A stretch of 64,000 nucleotides of DNA from Kaistella treverensis (GTDB lineage: Bacteria; Bacteroidota; Bacteroidia; Flavobacteriales; Weeksellaceae): contig NZ_FORQ01000001.1 in NCBI RefSeq assembly GCF_900114045.1, positions 434,001 to 498,000 of the forward strand. Direction: 5' to 3'. This document shows positions 1 through 8,285 of this stretch, piece after piece. The first letter of the stretch is position 1, and the number at the start of each line of letters is the position of its first letter. The notes below the pieces were generated by a model. That model was not told where the DNA came from. It searched no databases and worked only from the letters and a program-made list of their open reading frames with translations. Both the position numbers and the translations under genes were made by a program.

Positions 1-26
1 TAAATAATGATAAAATAACTTCTACT

Positions 27-914
27 TTAATTCACCTGCGGAATCGGGTTGTACTGAGAATTAACGATTGTAAGGTCTTTGGTCTTCAAATCATAAAAAT
101 CGTTTTGTGAGAGAACGTGAACCACAAGATTGTCTATTGAAATCGGTTGGCCAAGCTCAACGTTAGTCAAATTAGTATCTTTAATAAAACGGCCATCCAC
201 CAAAATTACCAGCCCGGAACCAATCGCGGTCATATTGTCTTTATAAATGTACAAACCGGTGTCTTCACCGAGACCAATCCCCAAAGTCCGCGGATTGTTT
301 ACCACAGCCTGGAACAAACGTCCAATTCTGCCGCGCTGAACAAAATGCGTATCGACAATTACATTTTCTATAAAACCCAAACCTTGCGTGGTTTTTATTT
401 CACCTTTTAGCAAAGCTTCACCGCTGGAGCCCTGATAAATCATATTTTCGGAAGCTGCTGCGGCACCTGCAGAAGTTCCGGCATAAATGAAATCTTCCTT
501 TAGATATTTCATTAAAATAATATCGTGAAAACGGCTGCCACCTAAAATAGAAGTGAGGCGCAGCTGATCTCCACCGGTAAACATTACGACGTCCGCTGCA
601 GTTGCCCGTTCTGTAATGACGTCGCTGTTTGCCTGCTCACGTGTTGTAATGTCTAAAATATTTACGTTTTTAGCGCCCAGAAATTCAAAAGCTTTTTTGT
701 ATTCCGGTCCCACGATTTGCGGAATCTGTGAAGCGGTGGTAATAATCTCGATGACGGAATCTTCTTTCAACCGCGATTCGTTGATGATTTTACGGAGGAT
801 TCCGCGTTCGAAGAAATTAAGGTTTTTTTCTATATTTTGATCATAATCGGTTTCCGAAAAGCTGCCTTTATTTACTGCGCCACCGATAATCATTAATTTT
901 CCAACTGCTTCCAT
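27..914 (-). CDS. cphB: Cyanophycinase
   Basis: Peptidase family S51 enzyme that cuts the storage polymer cyanophycin (poly-aspartate with arginine side chains) into beta-Asp-Arg dipeptides. The protein opens with a Rossmann-like strand (KLMIIGGAVNKG), has the serine nucleophile in GTSAGAAA near residue 148 and a conserved block DTHFVQRGRIGRL near residue 188. Length of 295 residues fits the family. I start at the ATG at 914 rather than 27 bases upstream because MEAVGKLMIIGG matches the usual family start and a TAnnTTTG box (TACATTTG, 920-927) lies between the two. No signal peptide, so it acts in the cytoplasm. It is divergent from cphA, the polymer-making enzyme, which makes the assignment secure. 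The isoaspartyl dipeptidase needed to finish degradation is not in this window. Confidence 0.93.
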   Translation of the reverse strand: MEAVGKLMIIGGAVNKGSFSETDYDQNIEKNLNFFERGILRKIINESRLKEDSVIEIITTASQIPQIVGPEYKKAFEFLGAKNVNILDITTREQANSDVITERATAADVVMFTGGDQLRLTSILGGSRFHDIILMKYLKEDFIYAGTSAGAAAASENMIYQGSSGEALLKGEIKTTQGLGFIENVIVDTHFVQRGRIGRLFQAVVNNPRTLGIGLGEDTGLYIYKDNMTAIGSGLVILVDGRFIKDTNLTNVELGQPISIDNLVVHVLSQNDFYDLKTKDLTIVNSQYNPIPQVN

Positions 915-1057
915 ATTTGCAAATGTAGAAAAAAATACCATTTCTGCCGTTAATTTTTCGGAGTTGGTTCCGTCTGAAAATGAGCCTTTTTAGCTCCGAA
1001 AAAAGGTTTTCAACCAGCGCTGAAAATAATTTTTCACCATTTATTATGCTTTTCTAT

Positions 1058-1065
1058 TATCTTTG
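1058..1065 (+). promoter_or_regulatory. cphA promoter -7 box
   Basis: TATCTTTG matches the Bacteroidota -7 consensus TAnnTTTG, 47 bases before the cphA ATG. I see no clear TTTG box about 20 bases upstream, so support rests on one box and position. Confidence 0.5.
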
Positions 1066-1112
1066 ATTGTAGAAAAAACATAAAAGCATTAAAAAAAAGA
1101 CAGTTATTCTCT

Positions 1113-3734
1113 ATGAAAATTGAAAAAATACAAGTTTTACGCGGTCCGAATATTTGGAGCATCAGGCGTCCAAATCTTATTCAGATGCGTTTGGATTTAG
1201 AAGAAATAGAACATTTACCAACCAATAAAATACCGGGTTTTCGTGAACGACTGGAACGTTTGATTCCGTCCTTAATTACGCATCGCTGTTCCGAAGGTGT
1301 GGAAGGTGGATTTTTTCAGCGCGTAGAAATGGGAACCTGGATGGGCCACGTGATTGAACATATAGCGCTCGAAATTCAGACCGTTGCCGGCATGGACACT
1401 GGTTTTGGGCGAACCAGAGAAACAAAAACGCCGGGCGTTTATAATGTGGTTTTCAGTTATCTCGAAGAAAATTCCGGCGTGTACGCGGCAGAGCAATCCG
1501 TAGAAATTGCAAGATGTCTTATTGAAAATATTGATTATGACATTGATGCGTGCATCCAGAATTTAAGAGAAATCCGTGAAAGACACCGTTTGGGACCATC
1601 AACCGGAAGTATTGTGGAAGAAGCGGTGAGCAGAAGAATTCCATGGATTCGTTTGGGTAGGAATTCTCTTGTTCAGCTCGGATATGGCGTAAATCAGCAA
1701 AGATTTCAAGCTACAATTACCGGAAATACCAGCTCCATTGCGGTGGAAATTGCCTGCAATAAAGAACTGACGAAAAGAATGCTGGACCAGGCTGCAATAC
1801 CGGTTCCGTCGGGAGATTTGGTTTCCGACGAAGAAGGTTTACGGACCGTTATTGAAAAAATAGGTTATCCGATTGTTTTAAAGCCGCTGGATGGAAACCA
1901 TGGCAAAGGTTCATCAATTAACGTTAATGACTTCGAAACTGCTTTAATTGGTCTCCAGCATGCGCAGAATTTTTCACAAAATGTAATTGTAGAACGTTAT
2001 ATCACGGGTTATGATTTCCGTATTTTAGTCATCAACCATAAAATGGTTGCTGCGGCGCGTCGCGTACCGGCACATGTTATAGGCGATGGAAAACTCGACA
2101 TCCAGGAATTGATCGACAAGGAAAATCTGAATCCGCTTCGCGGCTACGGTCACGAAAAAGTCTTAACTGAAATTACCGTCGATAAAGACACCAACGAACT
2201 GCTGGAAAAACTGCATTATACTTTGAAATCTGTTCCAAAAAACGGTGAAATTGTTTATCTGAAATCTACAGCAAATCTTTCCACCGGCGGAACTTCAATA
2301 GATGTTACGGACATGGTTCACCCTGAAAATGTCACCATGGCAGAACGCGTTTCGCGAATAATCGGTCTTGATGTTTGCGGAATTGATATCATGGCAGAAA
2401 ATCTTACGCAACCGCTGAAAGAAAGTGGCGGAGCTATTTTGGAAGTGAATGCTGCACCAGGATTTAGAATGCATTTGGCGCCAAGCGAAGGTTTACCACG
2501 AAATGTCGCTGCGCCTGTTGTTGACATGCTTTATCCACCAGGAAAACCCGCTAAAATCCCAATTATTGCCGTTACCGGAACCAACGGAAAAACAACGACC
2601 ACCAGATTAATTGCGCACATTGTAAAAAATAATGGTTATCGCGTTGGCTTCACGACATCTGACGGAATTTATATCCAGAATGTGATGCTTACGAAAGGCG
2701 ATACGACCGGACCGATTTCTGCAGAATTCGTGCTGAAAGATCCAACCGTTGAATTTGCAGTTTTAGAAACTGCTAGAGGCGGAATTTTACGTTCCGGTCT
2801 GGGTTTTAAGTCTTGTGATATCGGCGTTTTGACCAATATTAAAGAAGATCATTTAGGAATGAATGATATTCACAATCTGCGAGATTTGACCAAAGTTAAA
2901 CAGGTGGTGATGGATTCCGTGAAAAAAGATGGTTGGAGCGTAATGAATGCCGACGACGAATATTCAATGCGTTTGATGCCGGAACTGGAATCCCGAGTGG
3001 CACTTTTCAGTTTGGACGAAGAAAATCCGCACATGAAAAAATACGCCAAAGAAGGCAAAATTTCCTGTGTTTATGAAGAAGGTTTTATCACCATTAAAAA
3101 AGGCGACTGGAAAATCCGTATTATTAAAGCGACACACGTTCCGATTACGATGGAAGCTAAAGCAAAATTTATGATTGCTAATGTGCTTGCCGCCAGTTTA
3201 TCCGCGTATCTACACGGTTTTGCTATCGATGATATCGCGAATTCACTTCGGACATTTATACCAAGTCCCGCGCTTACTCCAGGAAGGCTGAATATATTTA
3301 AATTTAAAAAATTCCAGGTGCTTATTGATTTCGCGCACAATCCAGCGGGGTACGAAGCAATTGAAGAATATCTGAAAAACGTAGAAGCCACGAAAAAAAT
3401 CGGAATTATTTCCGGTGTTGGCGATCGACGAGACGAAGACATCCGCCAGTGCGGAAAAATTGCCGGTAGAATGTTCGATTATATCATCATCCGCAACGAA
3501 AAACATTTGCGCGGCCGCACTGAAGATGAAATAAACGAACTCATCATCACCGGAATGCAGCAAGCCGGAAAAAATGTGAGTTATGAAATCATTCCGAAAG
3601 AAATAGAAGCACTGAAACATGCAATGAGCATGGCGGAAGAAGGAACTTTCATCACCGCATTAAGCGATGTAGTGACCAATGCGATTGATTTGGTTCAGGA
3701 ATATCAAAACCGCGAACTTCTTGAAGAAGGGTAG
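1113..3734 (+). CDS. cphA: Cyanophycin synthetase
   Basis: ATP-dependent ligase that builds cyanophycin by adding Asp to the backbone and then Arg to each side chain. 873 residues, the normal CphA length. Three parts are visible: an N-terminal domain beginning MKIEKIQVLRGPNIWS; an ATP-grasp module (about 215-480, with VLKPLDGNHGKGSSINV); and a Mur-ligase-like module with P-loop TGTNGKTTTT (about 488-497), LETARGGILRSGLGF (about 550) and DFAHNPAGYEAI (about 739). It is divergent from cphB and ends at a strong terminator, so it is probably transcribed alone. A heterotrophic flavobacterium with a complete make-and-break cyanophycin pair probably uses it as a nitrogen and carbon store. Confidence 0.96.
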   Translation: MKIEKIQVLRGPNIWSIRRPNLIQMRLDLEEIEHLPTNKIPGFRERLERLIPSLITHRCSEGVEGGFFQRVEMGTWMGHVIEHIALEIQTVAGMDTGFGRTRETKTPGVYNVVFSYLEENSGVYAAEQSVEIARCLIENIDYDIDACIQNLREIRERHRLGPSTGSIVEEAVSRRIPWIRLGRNSLVQLGYGVNQQRFQATITGNTSSIAVEIACNKELTKRMLDQAAIPVPSGDLVSDEEGLRTVIEKIGYPIVLKPLDGNHGKGSSINVNDFETALIGLQHAQNFSQNVIVERYITGYDFRILVINHKMVAAARRVPAHVIGDGKLDIQELIDKENLNPLRGYGHEKVLTEITVDKDTNELLEKLHYTLKSVPKNGEIVYLKSTANLSTGGTSIDVTDMVHPENVTMAERVSRIIGLDVCGIDIMAENLTQPLKESGGAILEVNAAPGFRMHLAPSEGLPRNVAAPVVDMLYPPGKPAKIPIIAVTGTNGKTTTTRLIAHIVKNNGYRVGFTTSDGIYIQNVMLTKGDTTGPISAEFVLKDPTVEFAVLETARGGILRSGLGFKSCDIGVLTNIKEDHLGMNDIHNLRDLTKVKQVVMDSVKKDGWSVMNADDEYSMRLMPELESRVALFSLDEENPHMKKYAKEGKISCVYEEGFITIKKGDWKIRIIKATHVPITMEAKAKFMIANVLAASLSAYLHGFAIDDIANSLRTFIPSPALTPGRLNIFKFKKFQVLIDFAHNPAGYEAIEEYLKNVEATKKIGIISGVGDRRDEDIRQCGKIAGRMFDYIIIRNEKHLRGRTEDEINELIITGMQQAGKNVSYEIIPKEIEALKHAMSMAEEGTFITALSDVVTNAIDLVQEYQNRELLEEG

Positions 3735-3754
3735 GAATTTCAGAAAAAAATGCC

Positions 3755-3785
3755 AAAACTCCCGGGAATTTTTTCGGGAGTTTTT
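3755..3785 (+). terminator. cphA terminator
   Basis: Perfect 10-bp inverted repeat (AAAACTCCCG / CGGGAGTTTT) around a 10-base loop, followed by T residues, 20 bases after the cphA stop. Confidence 0.85.
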
Positions 3786-3877
3786 CTTGGAATTTATTTG
3801 CCGCTATTTTGATGTTTTTTCTCCTTTTTGCTGCTTAATAATTAGCAGTACAATTTTTTATTTCTCATTTATTTGTC

Positions 3878-3885
3878 TATTTTTG
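3878..3885 (+). promoter_or_regulatory. dnaX promoter -7 box
   Basis: TATTTTTG matches TAnnTTTG and ends 5 bases before the dnaX ATG at 3891. Transcription would begin almost at the start codon, so the TTG-started extension to 3873 cannot be translated from this promoter and a near-leaderless mRNA is implied. Confidence 0.55.
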
Positions 3886-3890
3886 ACCCC

Positions 3891-4976
3891 ATGGAAAATT
3901 TCGTAGTTTCTGCCCGCAAATACCGTCCGCAAGAGTTTGATACTGTTGTGGGGCAGGTGCATATAACAGAAACTTTAGAACATGCCATCGCTTCGAACCA
4001 TTTGGCGCAGGCCTTACTTTTCTGCGGTCCACGCGGCGTTGGAAAAACCACCTGCGCACGAATTTTAGCAAGAAAAATAAATGAGCGCGACGGTTCAACT
4101 TCCGAAGATGGTTTTGCTTACAATATTTTTGAATTAGACGCGGCTTCCAACAACTCGGTAGACAATATCCGCGAACTTACCGATCAGGTGCGTTTCGGTC
4201 CGCAGGTCGGGAAATATAAAATTTATATTATCGATGAGGTTCACATGCTTTCATCAGCCGCTTTCAATGCGTTTTTGAAAACATTAGAAGAACCGCCGGC
4301 GCACGCCATTTTCATTTTAGCGACCACCGAAAAACATAAAATTATTCCAACGATTTTATCGCGGTGTCAGATTTTTGATTTCAAAAGAATTACCATTGAA
4401 GACATTCAGCTACATTTAAAAAAAATAGCCGAAGAAGAGGGAATAAATTACGAAGACGACGCGCTGTATCTGATTGCGCAAAAAGCTGACGGTGCACTGC
4501 GCGACGCACTTTCAATTTTCGACCGGCTTTCAACTTTTTCCCAGAAAAATATCACTTTAGCAAAAGCTGCAGAGGTTTTAAATGTTCTTGATTACGAACA
4601 ATATTTAAATATTGTAGATCTTGCGCACGAAAACAAAATTGCGGAATCTTTGCTGGCGTTAAATGAAATCATTAAAAAAGGTTTTAATCCGCATATTTTT
4701 ATTGCCGGTCTCGGAAATCATTTCCGCGATTTAATGATGTCGCAACAGCCGCAAACTGTGGATTTAATTGAAGTTGGCGAAAAAACCAAACAGAGGTTCA
4801 CCGAGCAAAGCAGAAAATGGTCTTCGCAACAGTTGGTGGATGCGGTGGAAATCTGTAATCACGCCGACATCAATTATAAAAACTCAAAAAACCCTCGTTT
4901 AACAGTAGAAATTGCTTTAATGCAATTATGCTCACTCACTGCAAATCAGCAAGATTCCAAAAAAAAAAATTCCTGA
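3891..4976 (+). CDS. dnaX: DNA polymerase III gamma/tau subunit, zero-frame part
   Basis: AAA+ clamp-loader ATPase of the replicative polymerase. Start MENFVVSARKYRPQEF is typical. Walker A GPRGVGKTT lies at about 46-54 and Walker B IIDEVH at about 113-118; LDAASNNSVDNIR and FLKTLEEPPAH are clamp-loader signatures. The four-cysteine zinc module that usually follows Walker A is absent. The frame stops after 361 residues, two codons past a run of 11 A (4959-4969); the remaining C-terminal part of tau continues in the -1 frame to 5569. So the zero frame encodes a gamma-like short form and slippage would give tau of about 559 residues. An assembly error in the homopolymer is the main alternative. 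Confidence 0.9.
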   Translation: MENFVVSARKYRPQEFDTVVGQVHITETLEHAIASNHLAQALLFCGPRGVGKTTCARILARKINERDGSTSEDGFAYNIFELDAASNNSVDNIRELTDQVRFGPQVGKYKIYIIDEVHMLSSAAFNAFLKTLEEPPAHAIFILATTEKHKIIPTILSRCQIFDFKRITIEDIQLHLKKIAEEEGINYEDDALYLIAQKADGALRDALSIFDRLSTFSQKNITLAKAAEVLNVLDYEQYLNIVDLAHENKIAESLLALNEIIKKGFNPHIFIAGLGNHFRDLMMSQQPQTVDLIEVGEKTKQRFTEQSRKWSSQQLVDAVEICNHADINYKNSKNPRLTVEIALMQLCSLTANQQDSKKKNS

Positions 4977-5569
4977 TTTTAGCACCTTTTCTTAAATATG
5001 TTCAAACAGAAATTGAGCAAGAAATAGCAGAAAATCCGATAAAAAGTGCAACAGAAAGTCAAGTTGAAGTTCCGAAAACTTTCGAAAAAACTTCTGCTCC
5101 AACTGGAATTCAAAAAAAAGCTTCGAAATTCAGCATCAGCGCAGCGCTGGAAAAAACCGACGAACAGCCGGAAATTTTTAACGCCGAAGCGAAAAAAGTT
5201 TTACCTAGCCAACATTTCAGCGAAACAGATCTGCAAACCGAATGGCAAAAGTTTCTGGAAGAATTACAACAGCGCGACATCATTATTTTTAATGCCATCA
5301 ACTCCTTTTCATTTCATAAAAAAAGTGAAGATATTGTGCTGATTACGTATCCTTCAGAATCTGCAAAAAGCGAGTTTGAAAAAATCCGTACGGAGTTTTT
5401 TAACCATTTTATGCGGAAAGTAAACCACTTCAATATTTCAATTGAGTATCAGTTGGACGTTACGATGAAAAAAGAAATCATCACGAAACGAAAGATTTTC
5501 AATAAATTTGCGGAGATTAACCCGGTTTTAAAAGATTTAGACGATCTTTTTAAACTGGATTTTAATTAA
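4928..5569 (+). CDS. dnaX: DNA polymerase III tau C-terminal part, -1 frame
   Basis: Continuation of DnaX in the -1 frame relative to the upstream AAA+ part. Translation is expected to enter through the A11 run at 4959-4969, so the bases from 4928 to about 4959 are probably not used as an independent start. After the run it reads KFLILAPFLKYVQTEI, then a charged low-complexity linker and a folded C-terminal segment (about WQKFLEELQQRDIIIFNAIN to the end DDLFKLDFN) of the kind that ends tau in Flavobacteriia, where tau contacts the polymerase. It has no promoter or start of its own and the next gene, DAHP synthase, begins 18 bases after its stop. Without slippage this domain would be lost. Confidence 0.75.
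   Translation: MLTHCKSARFQKKKFLILAPFLKYVQTEIEQEIAENPIKSATESQVEVPKTFEKTSAPTGIQKKASKFSISAALEKTDEQPEIFNAEAKKVLPSQHFSETDLQTEWQKFLEELQQRDIIIFNAINSFSFHKKSEDIVLITYPSESAKSEFEKIRTEFFNHFMRKVNHFNISIEYQLDVTMKKEIITKRKIFNKFAEINPVLKDLDDLFKLDFN
4959..4969 (+). other. A11 slippery run in dnaX
   Basis: Eleven consecutive A between TCC and TTCCTGA. Reading straight through gives Ser-Lys-Lys-Lys-Asn-Ser-stop. Slipping back one base, or adding one A to the mRNA, opens the frame that runs to 5569. Thermus dnaX uses transcriptional slippage on A9 and E. coli dnaX uses -1 ribosomal frameshifting; either could apply here. I see no convincing stem-loop directly downstream, which favours transcriptional slippage if the signal is real. 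Confidence 0.65.
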
Positions 5570-5587
5570 AGCACCCCAATTTCAAAA

Positions 5588-6655
5588 ATGAATTTACAAG
5601 ATTTAAAAAATACCTGGGTGGATGAATTTCCGAAACCCTTGATTATAGCTGGCCCGTGTAGTGCCGAAAGCGAAATACAAATGCTGGAAACGGCGAAAAG
5701 AATTAAAGAATCCGGCGCGCCGGTTCCTGTTTTTCGTGCTGGAATCTGGAAACCACGTACGAAACCAAACGGTTTTGAAGGGGTAGGCGTAATTGGTTTA
5801 AACTGGCTAAAAAAAGTAAAGCAGGAATACGGTTTTAAAACGGCAACCGAAGTTGCGAATGCGCATCACGTTGCTGCGGCTTTGGAAGCTGATGTGGATA
5901 TTCTTTGGATTGGCGCGCGTTCCACAGTAAATCCATTCACAGTTCAGGAAATTGCTGAAGCTTTAAAAGGTACCAACAAACCGGTTTTGGTTAAAAATCC
6001 CGTAAATCCGGATTTAGCTTTGTGGGTGGGCGCACTGGAGAGATTATTAGGTCAGAATATCACCAATTTAGGAGTAATTCACCGCGGTTTTTCTACGTAT
6101 CAGAAAACGAAATACCGTAACGTCCCGAACTGGCAAATTGCATTAGACTTTAAAAACCAATTTCCGAATATTCCAGTGATCGTTGATCCATCGCATATTT
6201 GTGGCAACCGCACAGGTTTAGCTGGTGTTGCGCAGGAAGCGCTGAATGTGGGTTATGAAGGAATGATGATTGAAACGCACCGCAATCCTGATGAAGCATG
6301 GAGCGACGCTTCGCAGCAGATTACGCCGGAAGTTTTAGCAGAATTGGTAGGAAATTTACAACTCCGAACTTCCGATATATCTGCTTTTGAAGGCGAAATG
6401 GGCCGTCACCGTACTTTGATTTCAGATTTGGATTTTCAGCTGATTGAACTTTTGGGTCAAAGAATGAAGATTTCCGAAAAAATCGGAAATTTGAAAAAAG
6501 AGAATAATATTGCCATTTTCCAGCCAGAAAGATGGAAAGTGATTACTGAATACGCAAACCAGAAAGCTGACGAATCCGGCATGTCCGCAGAATTCATTGA
6601 AAAGGTTTTTAAGGCAATTCACGAAGAATCCATCGAGGTTCAAAACAGTATTTAA
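5588..6655 (+). CDS. DAHP synthase (type I beta) fused to chorismate mutase
   Basis: Bifunctional shikimate-pathway enzyme of 355 residues. The first about 260 residues are 3-deoxy-7-phosphoheptulonate synthase, condensing PEP and erythrose 4-phosphate: IIAGPCSAESEI at 19-30, GIWKPRTKP, and DPSHICGNRTGLAGVAQ near 199. The last about 85 residues are an AroQ-type all-helical chorismate mutase (GEMGRHRTLISDLDFQLIEL, then KISEKIGNLKKENN), converting chorismate to prephenate. Fusion of the two lets the mutase domain mediate feedback by prephenate-branch products in characterised relatives; here that is inference. It follows dnaX by 18 bases and precedes rsgA by 15, so the three may share a transcript. 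No leader peptide is visible. Confidence 0.93.
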   Translation: MNLQDLKNTWVDEFPKPLIIAGPCSAESEIQMLETAKRIKESGAPVPVFRAGIWKPRTKPNGFEGVGVIGLNWLKKVKQEYGFKTATEVANAHHVAAALEADVDILWIGARSTVNPFTVQEIAEALKGTNKPVLVKNPVNPDLALWVGALERLLGQNITNLGVIHRGFSTYQKTKYRNVPNWQIALDFKNQFPNIPVIVDPSHICGNRTGLAGVAQEALNVGYEGMMIETHRNPDEAWSDASQQITPEVLAELVGNLQLRTSDISAFEGEMGRHRTLISDLDFQLIELLGQRMKISEKIGNLKKENNIAIFQPERWKVITEYANQKADESGMSAEFIEKVFKAIHEESIEVQNSI

Positions 6656-6670
6656 AAATAAAAATTCGCA

Positions 6671-7597
6671 TTGAAGGGACTCATCACAAAATCCACCGGA
6701 AGCTGGTACCAGGTTTTAGAAGCAGAATCGGGGAAATTTTTTGAAGCCCGAATCCGTGGGAAATTTAAGCTGATAAAAACGCGGTTGACCAATCCTTTGG
6801 CTGTGGGTGATCATGTGGAATTTTCTTTGGAGCAGGACGAAGTCGCCTGGATAACTAAAATTGATGCGCGGAAAAATTACCTCATCCGGAAATCCGTAAA
6901 CCTTTCGAAAGAAGCGCATATCATTGCTTCAAATATCGACTTGGCGTGCTTTATTTTCACCTTAAAACATCCCGAAACTTCACTTGGTTTTCTCGACCGT
7001 TTTTTGGTTTGCTGTGAAGCGTACAACATCACACCGCTGATTTTGTTCAATAAAATGGATGTTCTTTCCGACGAGGAAAAAGAATTAACACGTTTTATCG
7101 CTGAAATTTATAACGAAATTGGTTACGATTCTCTGGAAATTTCCTCTTATTCGCAACTGAATTTAGAAGTTTTAAAACAAACAATTAAAGATAAAGTATC
7201 GGTTTTTTTCGGTCATTCCGGAAGTGGAAAATCAACTTTGGTGAATGCTTTACAGCCGGATTTAAATCTGAAAACATCCGAAATTTCCGAAACTCATTTA
7301 AAAGGAAAACACACCACGACTTTTGCGCAGATGCATTTCTGGACTTTCGGCGGAAGTGTTATCGATACGCCGGGCGTGCGTGAATTTGCGATGATCGATG
7401 TGGAAAAGGAAGAAATTCAGCATTATTTTCCTGAAATTTTTGCAATTGGCAGAGAGTGTAAATTCCACAATTGCATGCATTTGAATGAACCGAAATGCGC
7501 AGTTTTATCTGCAGTAGAAGAGGAAAAAATTCAGGAGAGTCGTTACCTTACGTATGTGAAAATTATGGAAGAAGCCGACGAAAATAACGTGATATAA
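6671..7597 (+). CDS. rsgA: Ribosome small subunit-dependent GTPase A
   Basis: Circularly permuted GTPase that helps 30S ribosomal subunit maturation. N-terminal OB fold (about 1-65), then GTPase motifs in permuted order: G4 NKMD near 127-130, G1 GHSGSGKST near 181-189, G3 DTPG near 232. A C-terminal zinc knuckle C-x5-H... is present as CKFHNCMHLNEPKC (about 263-276), so unlike several other proteins in this window it keeps its zinc site. 308 residues, normal for the family. The start is TTG at 6671; the next ATG is far inside the protein, after the OB fold, and the reading frame aligns from MKGLITKSTGSWY. It lies 15 bases after the DAHP synthase gene. Confidence 0.93.
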   Translation: MKGLITKSTGSWYQVLEAESGKFFEARIRGKFKLIKTRLTNPLAVGDHVEFSLEQDEVAWITKIDARKNYLIRKSVNLSKEAHIIASNIDLACFIFTLKHPETSLGFLDRFLVCCEAYNITPLILFNKMDVLSDEEKELTRFIAEIYNEIGYDSLEISSYSQLNLEVLKQTIKDKVSVFFGHSGSGKSTLVNALQPDLNLKTSEISETHLKGKHTTTFAQMHFWTFGGSVIDTPGVREFAMIDVEKEEIQHYFPEIFAIGRECKFHNCMHLNEPKCAVLSAVEEEKIQESRYLTYVKIMEEADENNVI

Positions 7598-7600
7598 AAA

Positions 7601-7618
7601 ACCCAGCCGAAGCTGGGT
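7601..7618. terminator. Hairpin after rsgA
   Basis: Perfect 7-bp stem ACCCAGC / GCTGGGT with loop CGAA (TTCG on the minus strand). The T-run follows the stem only when read on the minus strand; on the plus strand A residues follow. It may still end rsgA transcripts or stabilise the 3 prime end. Confidence 0.5.
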
Positions 7619-7770
7619 AAAAACTAATAACCATGAAAACTCAAATTAAACATGAGAATCGTGGTAAAATTTACAAGTTTCGTGCCAAAGGATTTTCCCA
7701 GTATTGATGAGATTTACCGCGCAGAATTCTAAAAGTTTTTGTATTTTCGCAGCCAATTAAAACAAGAGAT

Positions 7771-8190
7771 ATGTCACATAAAATTACATTCACCATGATT
7801 AAGCCAGATGCGGTTGCAGATGGTCACATTGGTGCTATTTTAGGGAAAATTGCTGAAGCAGGTTTCAAAATCAAAGCTTTAAAATTAACCCAACTTACCG
7901 TTGCCGATGCGAAAAAATTCTACGAAGTTCACGCTGAAAGACCGTTTTACGGAGAATTGGTCGAATTCATGAGTTCAGGACCGATCGTTGCAGCTGTTTT
8001 GGAAAAAGATAACGCTGTTGAAGATTTCAGAACTTTAATTGGTGCTACAAATCCTGCGGAAGCTGCAGAAGGTACAATCCGTAAAATGTTTGCAAGAAGC
8101 ATTGGTGAAAACGCTGTTCACGGTTCTGATTCCGATGAAAATGCTTTAATCGAAGCAAGTTTCCATTTTGCTGGAAAAGAAATTTTCTAA
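7771..8190 (+). CDS. ndk: Nucleoside diphosphate kinase
   Basis: Transfers the terminal phosphate of ATP to other nucleoside diphosphates through a phosphohistidine. 139 residues, standard length. [13 protein letters not shown] at the N-terminus is the family opening; [15 protein letters not shown] and NAVHGSDS carry the conserved Arg and the active-site His117. Cytoplasmic. It stands alone between the rsgA hairpin and a bidirectional terminator. A TATTTTCG sequence about 20 bases before the ATG resembles the -7 box with C in place of one T, a variant also seen before several other genes in this window. Confidence 0.96.
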   Translation: MSHKITFTMIKPDAVADGHIGAILGKIAEAGFKIKALKLTQLTVADAKKFYEVHAERPFYGELVEFMSSGPIVAAVLEKDNAVEDFRTLIGATNPAEAAEGTIRKMFARSIGENAVHGSDSDENALIEASFHFAGKEIF

Positions 8191-8235
8191 AAATATCGCC
8201 TTTTAACGGCAAATTTTTGCTGTTTAGCTATTTAT

Positions 8236-8267
8236 AAAAAAAAGCCCCTAATAAGGGCTTTTTTTTT
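8236..8267. terminator. Bidirectional terminator between ndk and rpe
   Basis: A-tract plus AGCCC, 7-base loop, GGGCT plus T-tract; U-runs on both strands. It serves the convergent ndk (+) and rpe (-). Confidence 0.88.
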
Positions 8268-8285
8268 GTTTAAGATTGTTTGGTA

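Noticed and set aside
5046-5342. Overlapping 98-codon open frame inside dnaX
   Set aside because: Lysine- and phenylalanine-rich, in the wrong frame relative to the conserved tau C-terminus; a shadow.
3891-5569. dnaX as a simple pseudogene
   Set aside because: An essential gene with both halves intact and a break exactly at an A11 run points to slippage or a homopolymer error rather than decay.
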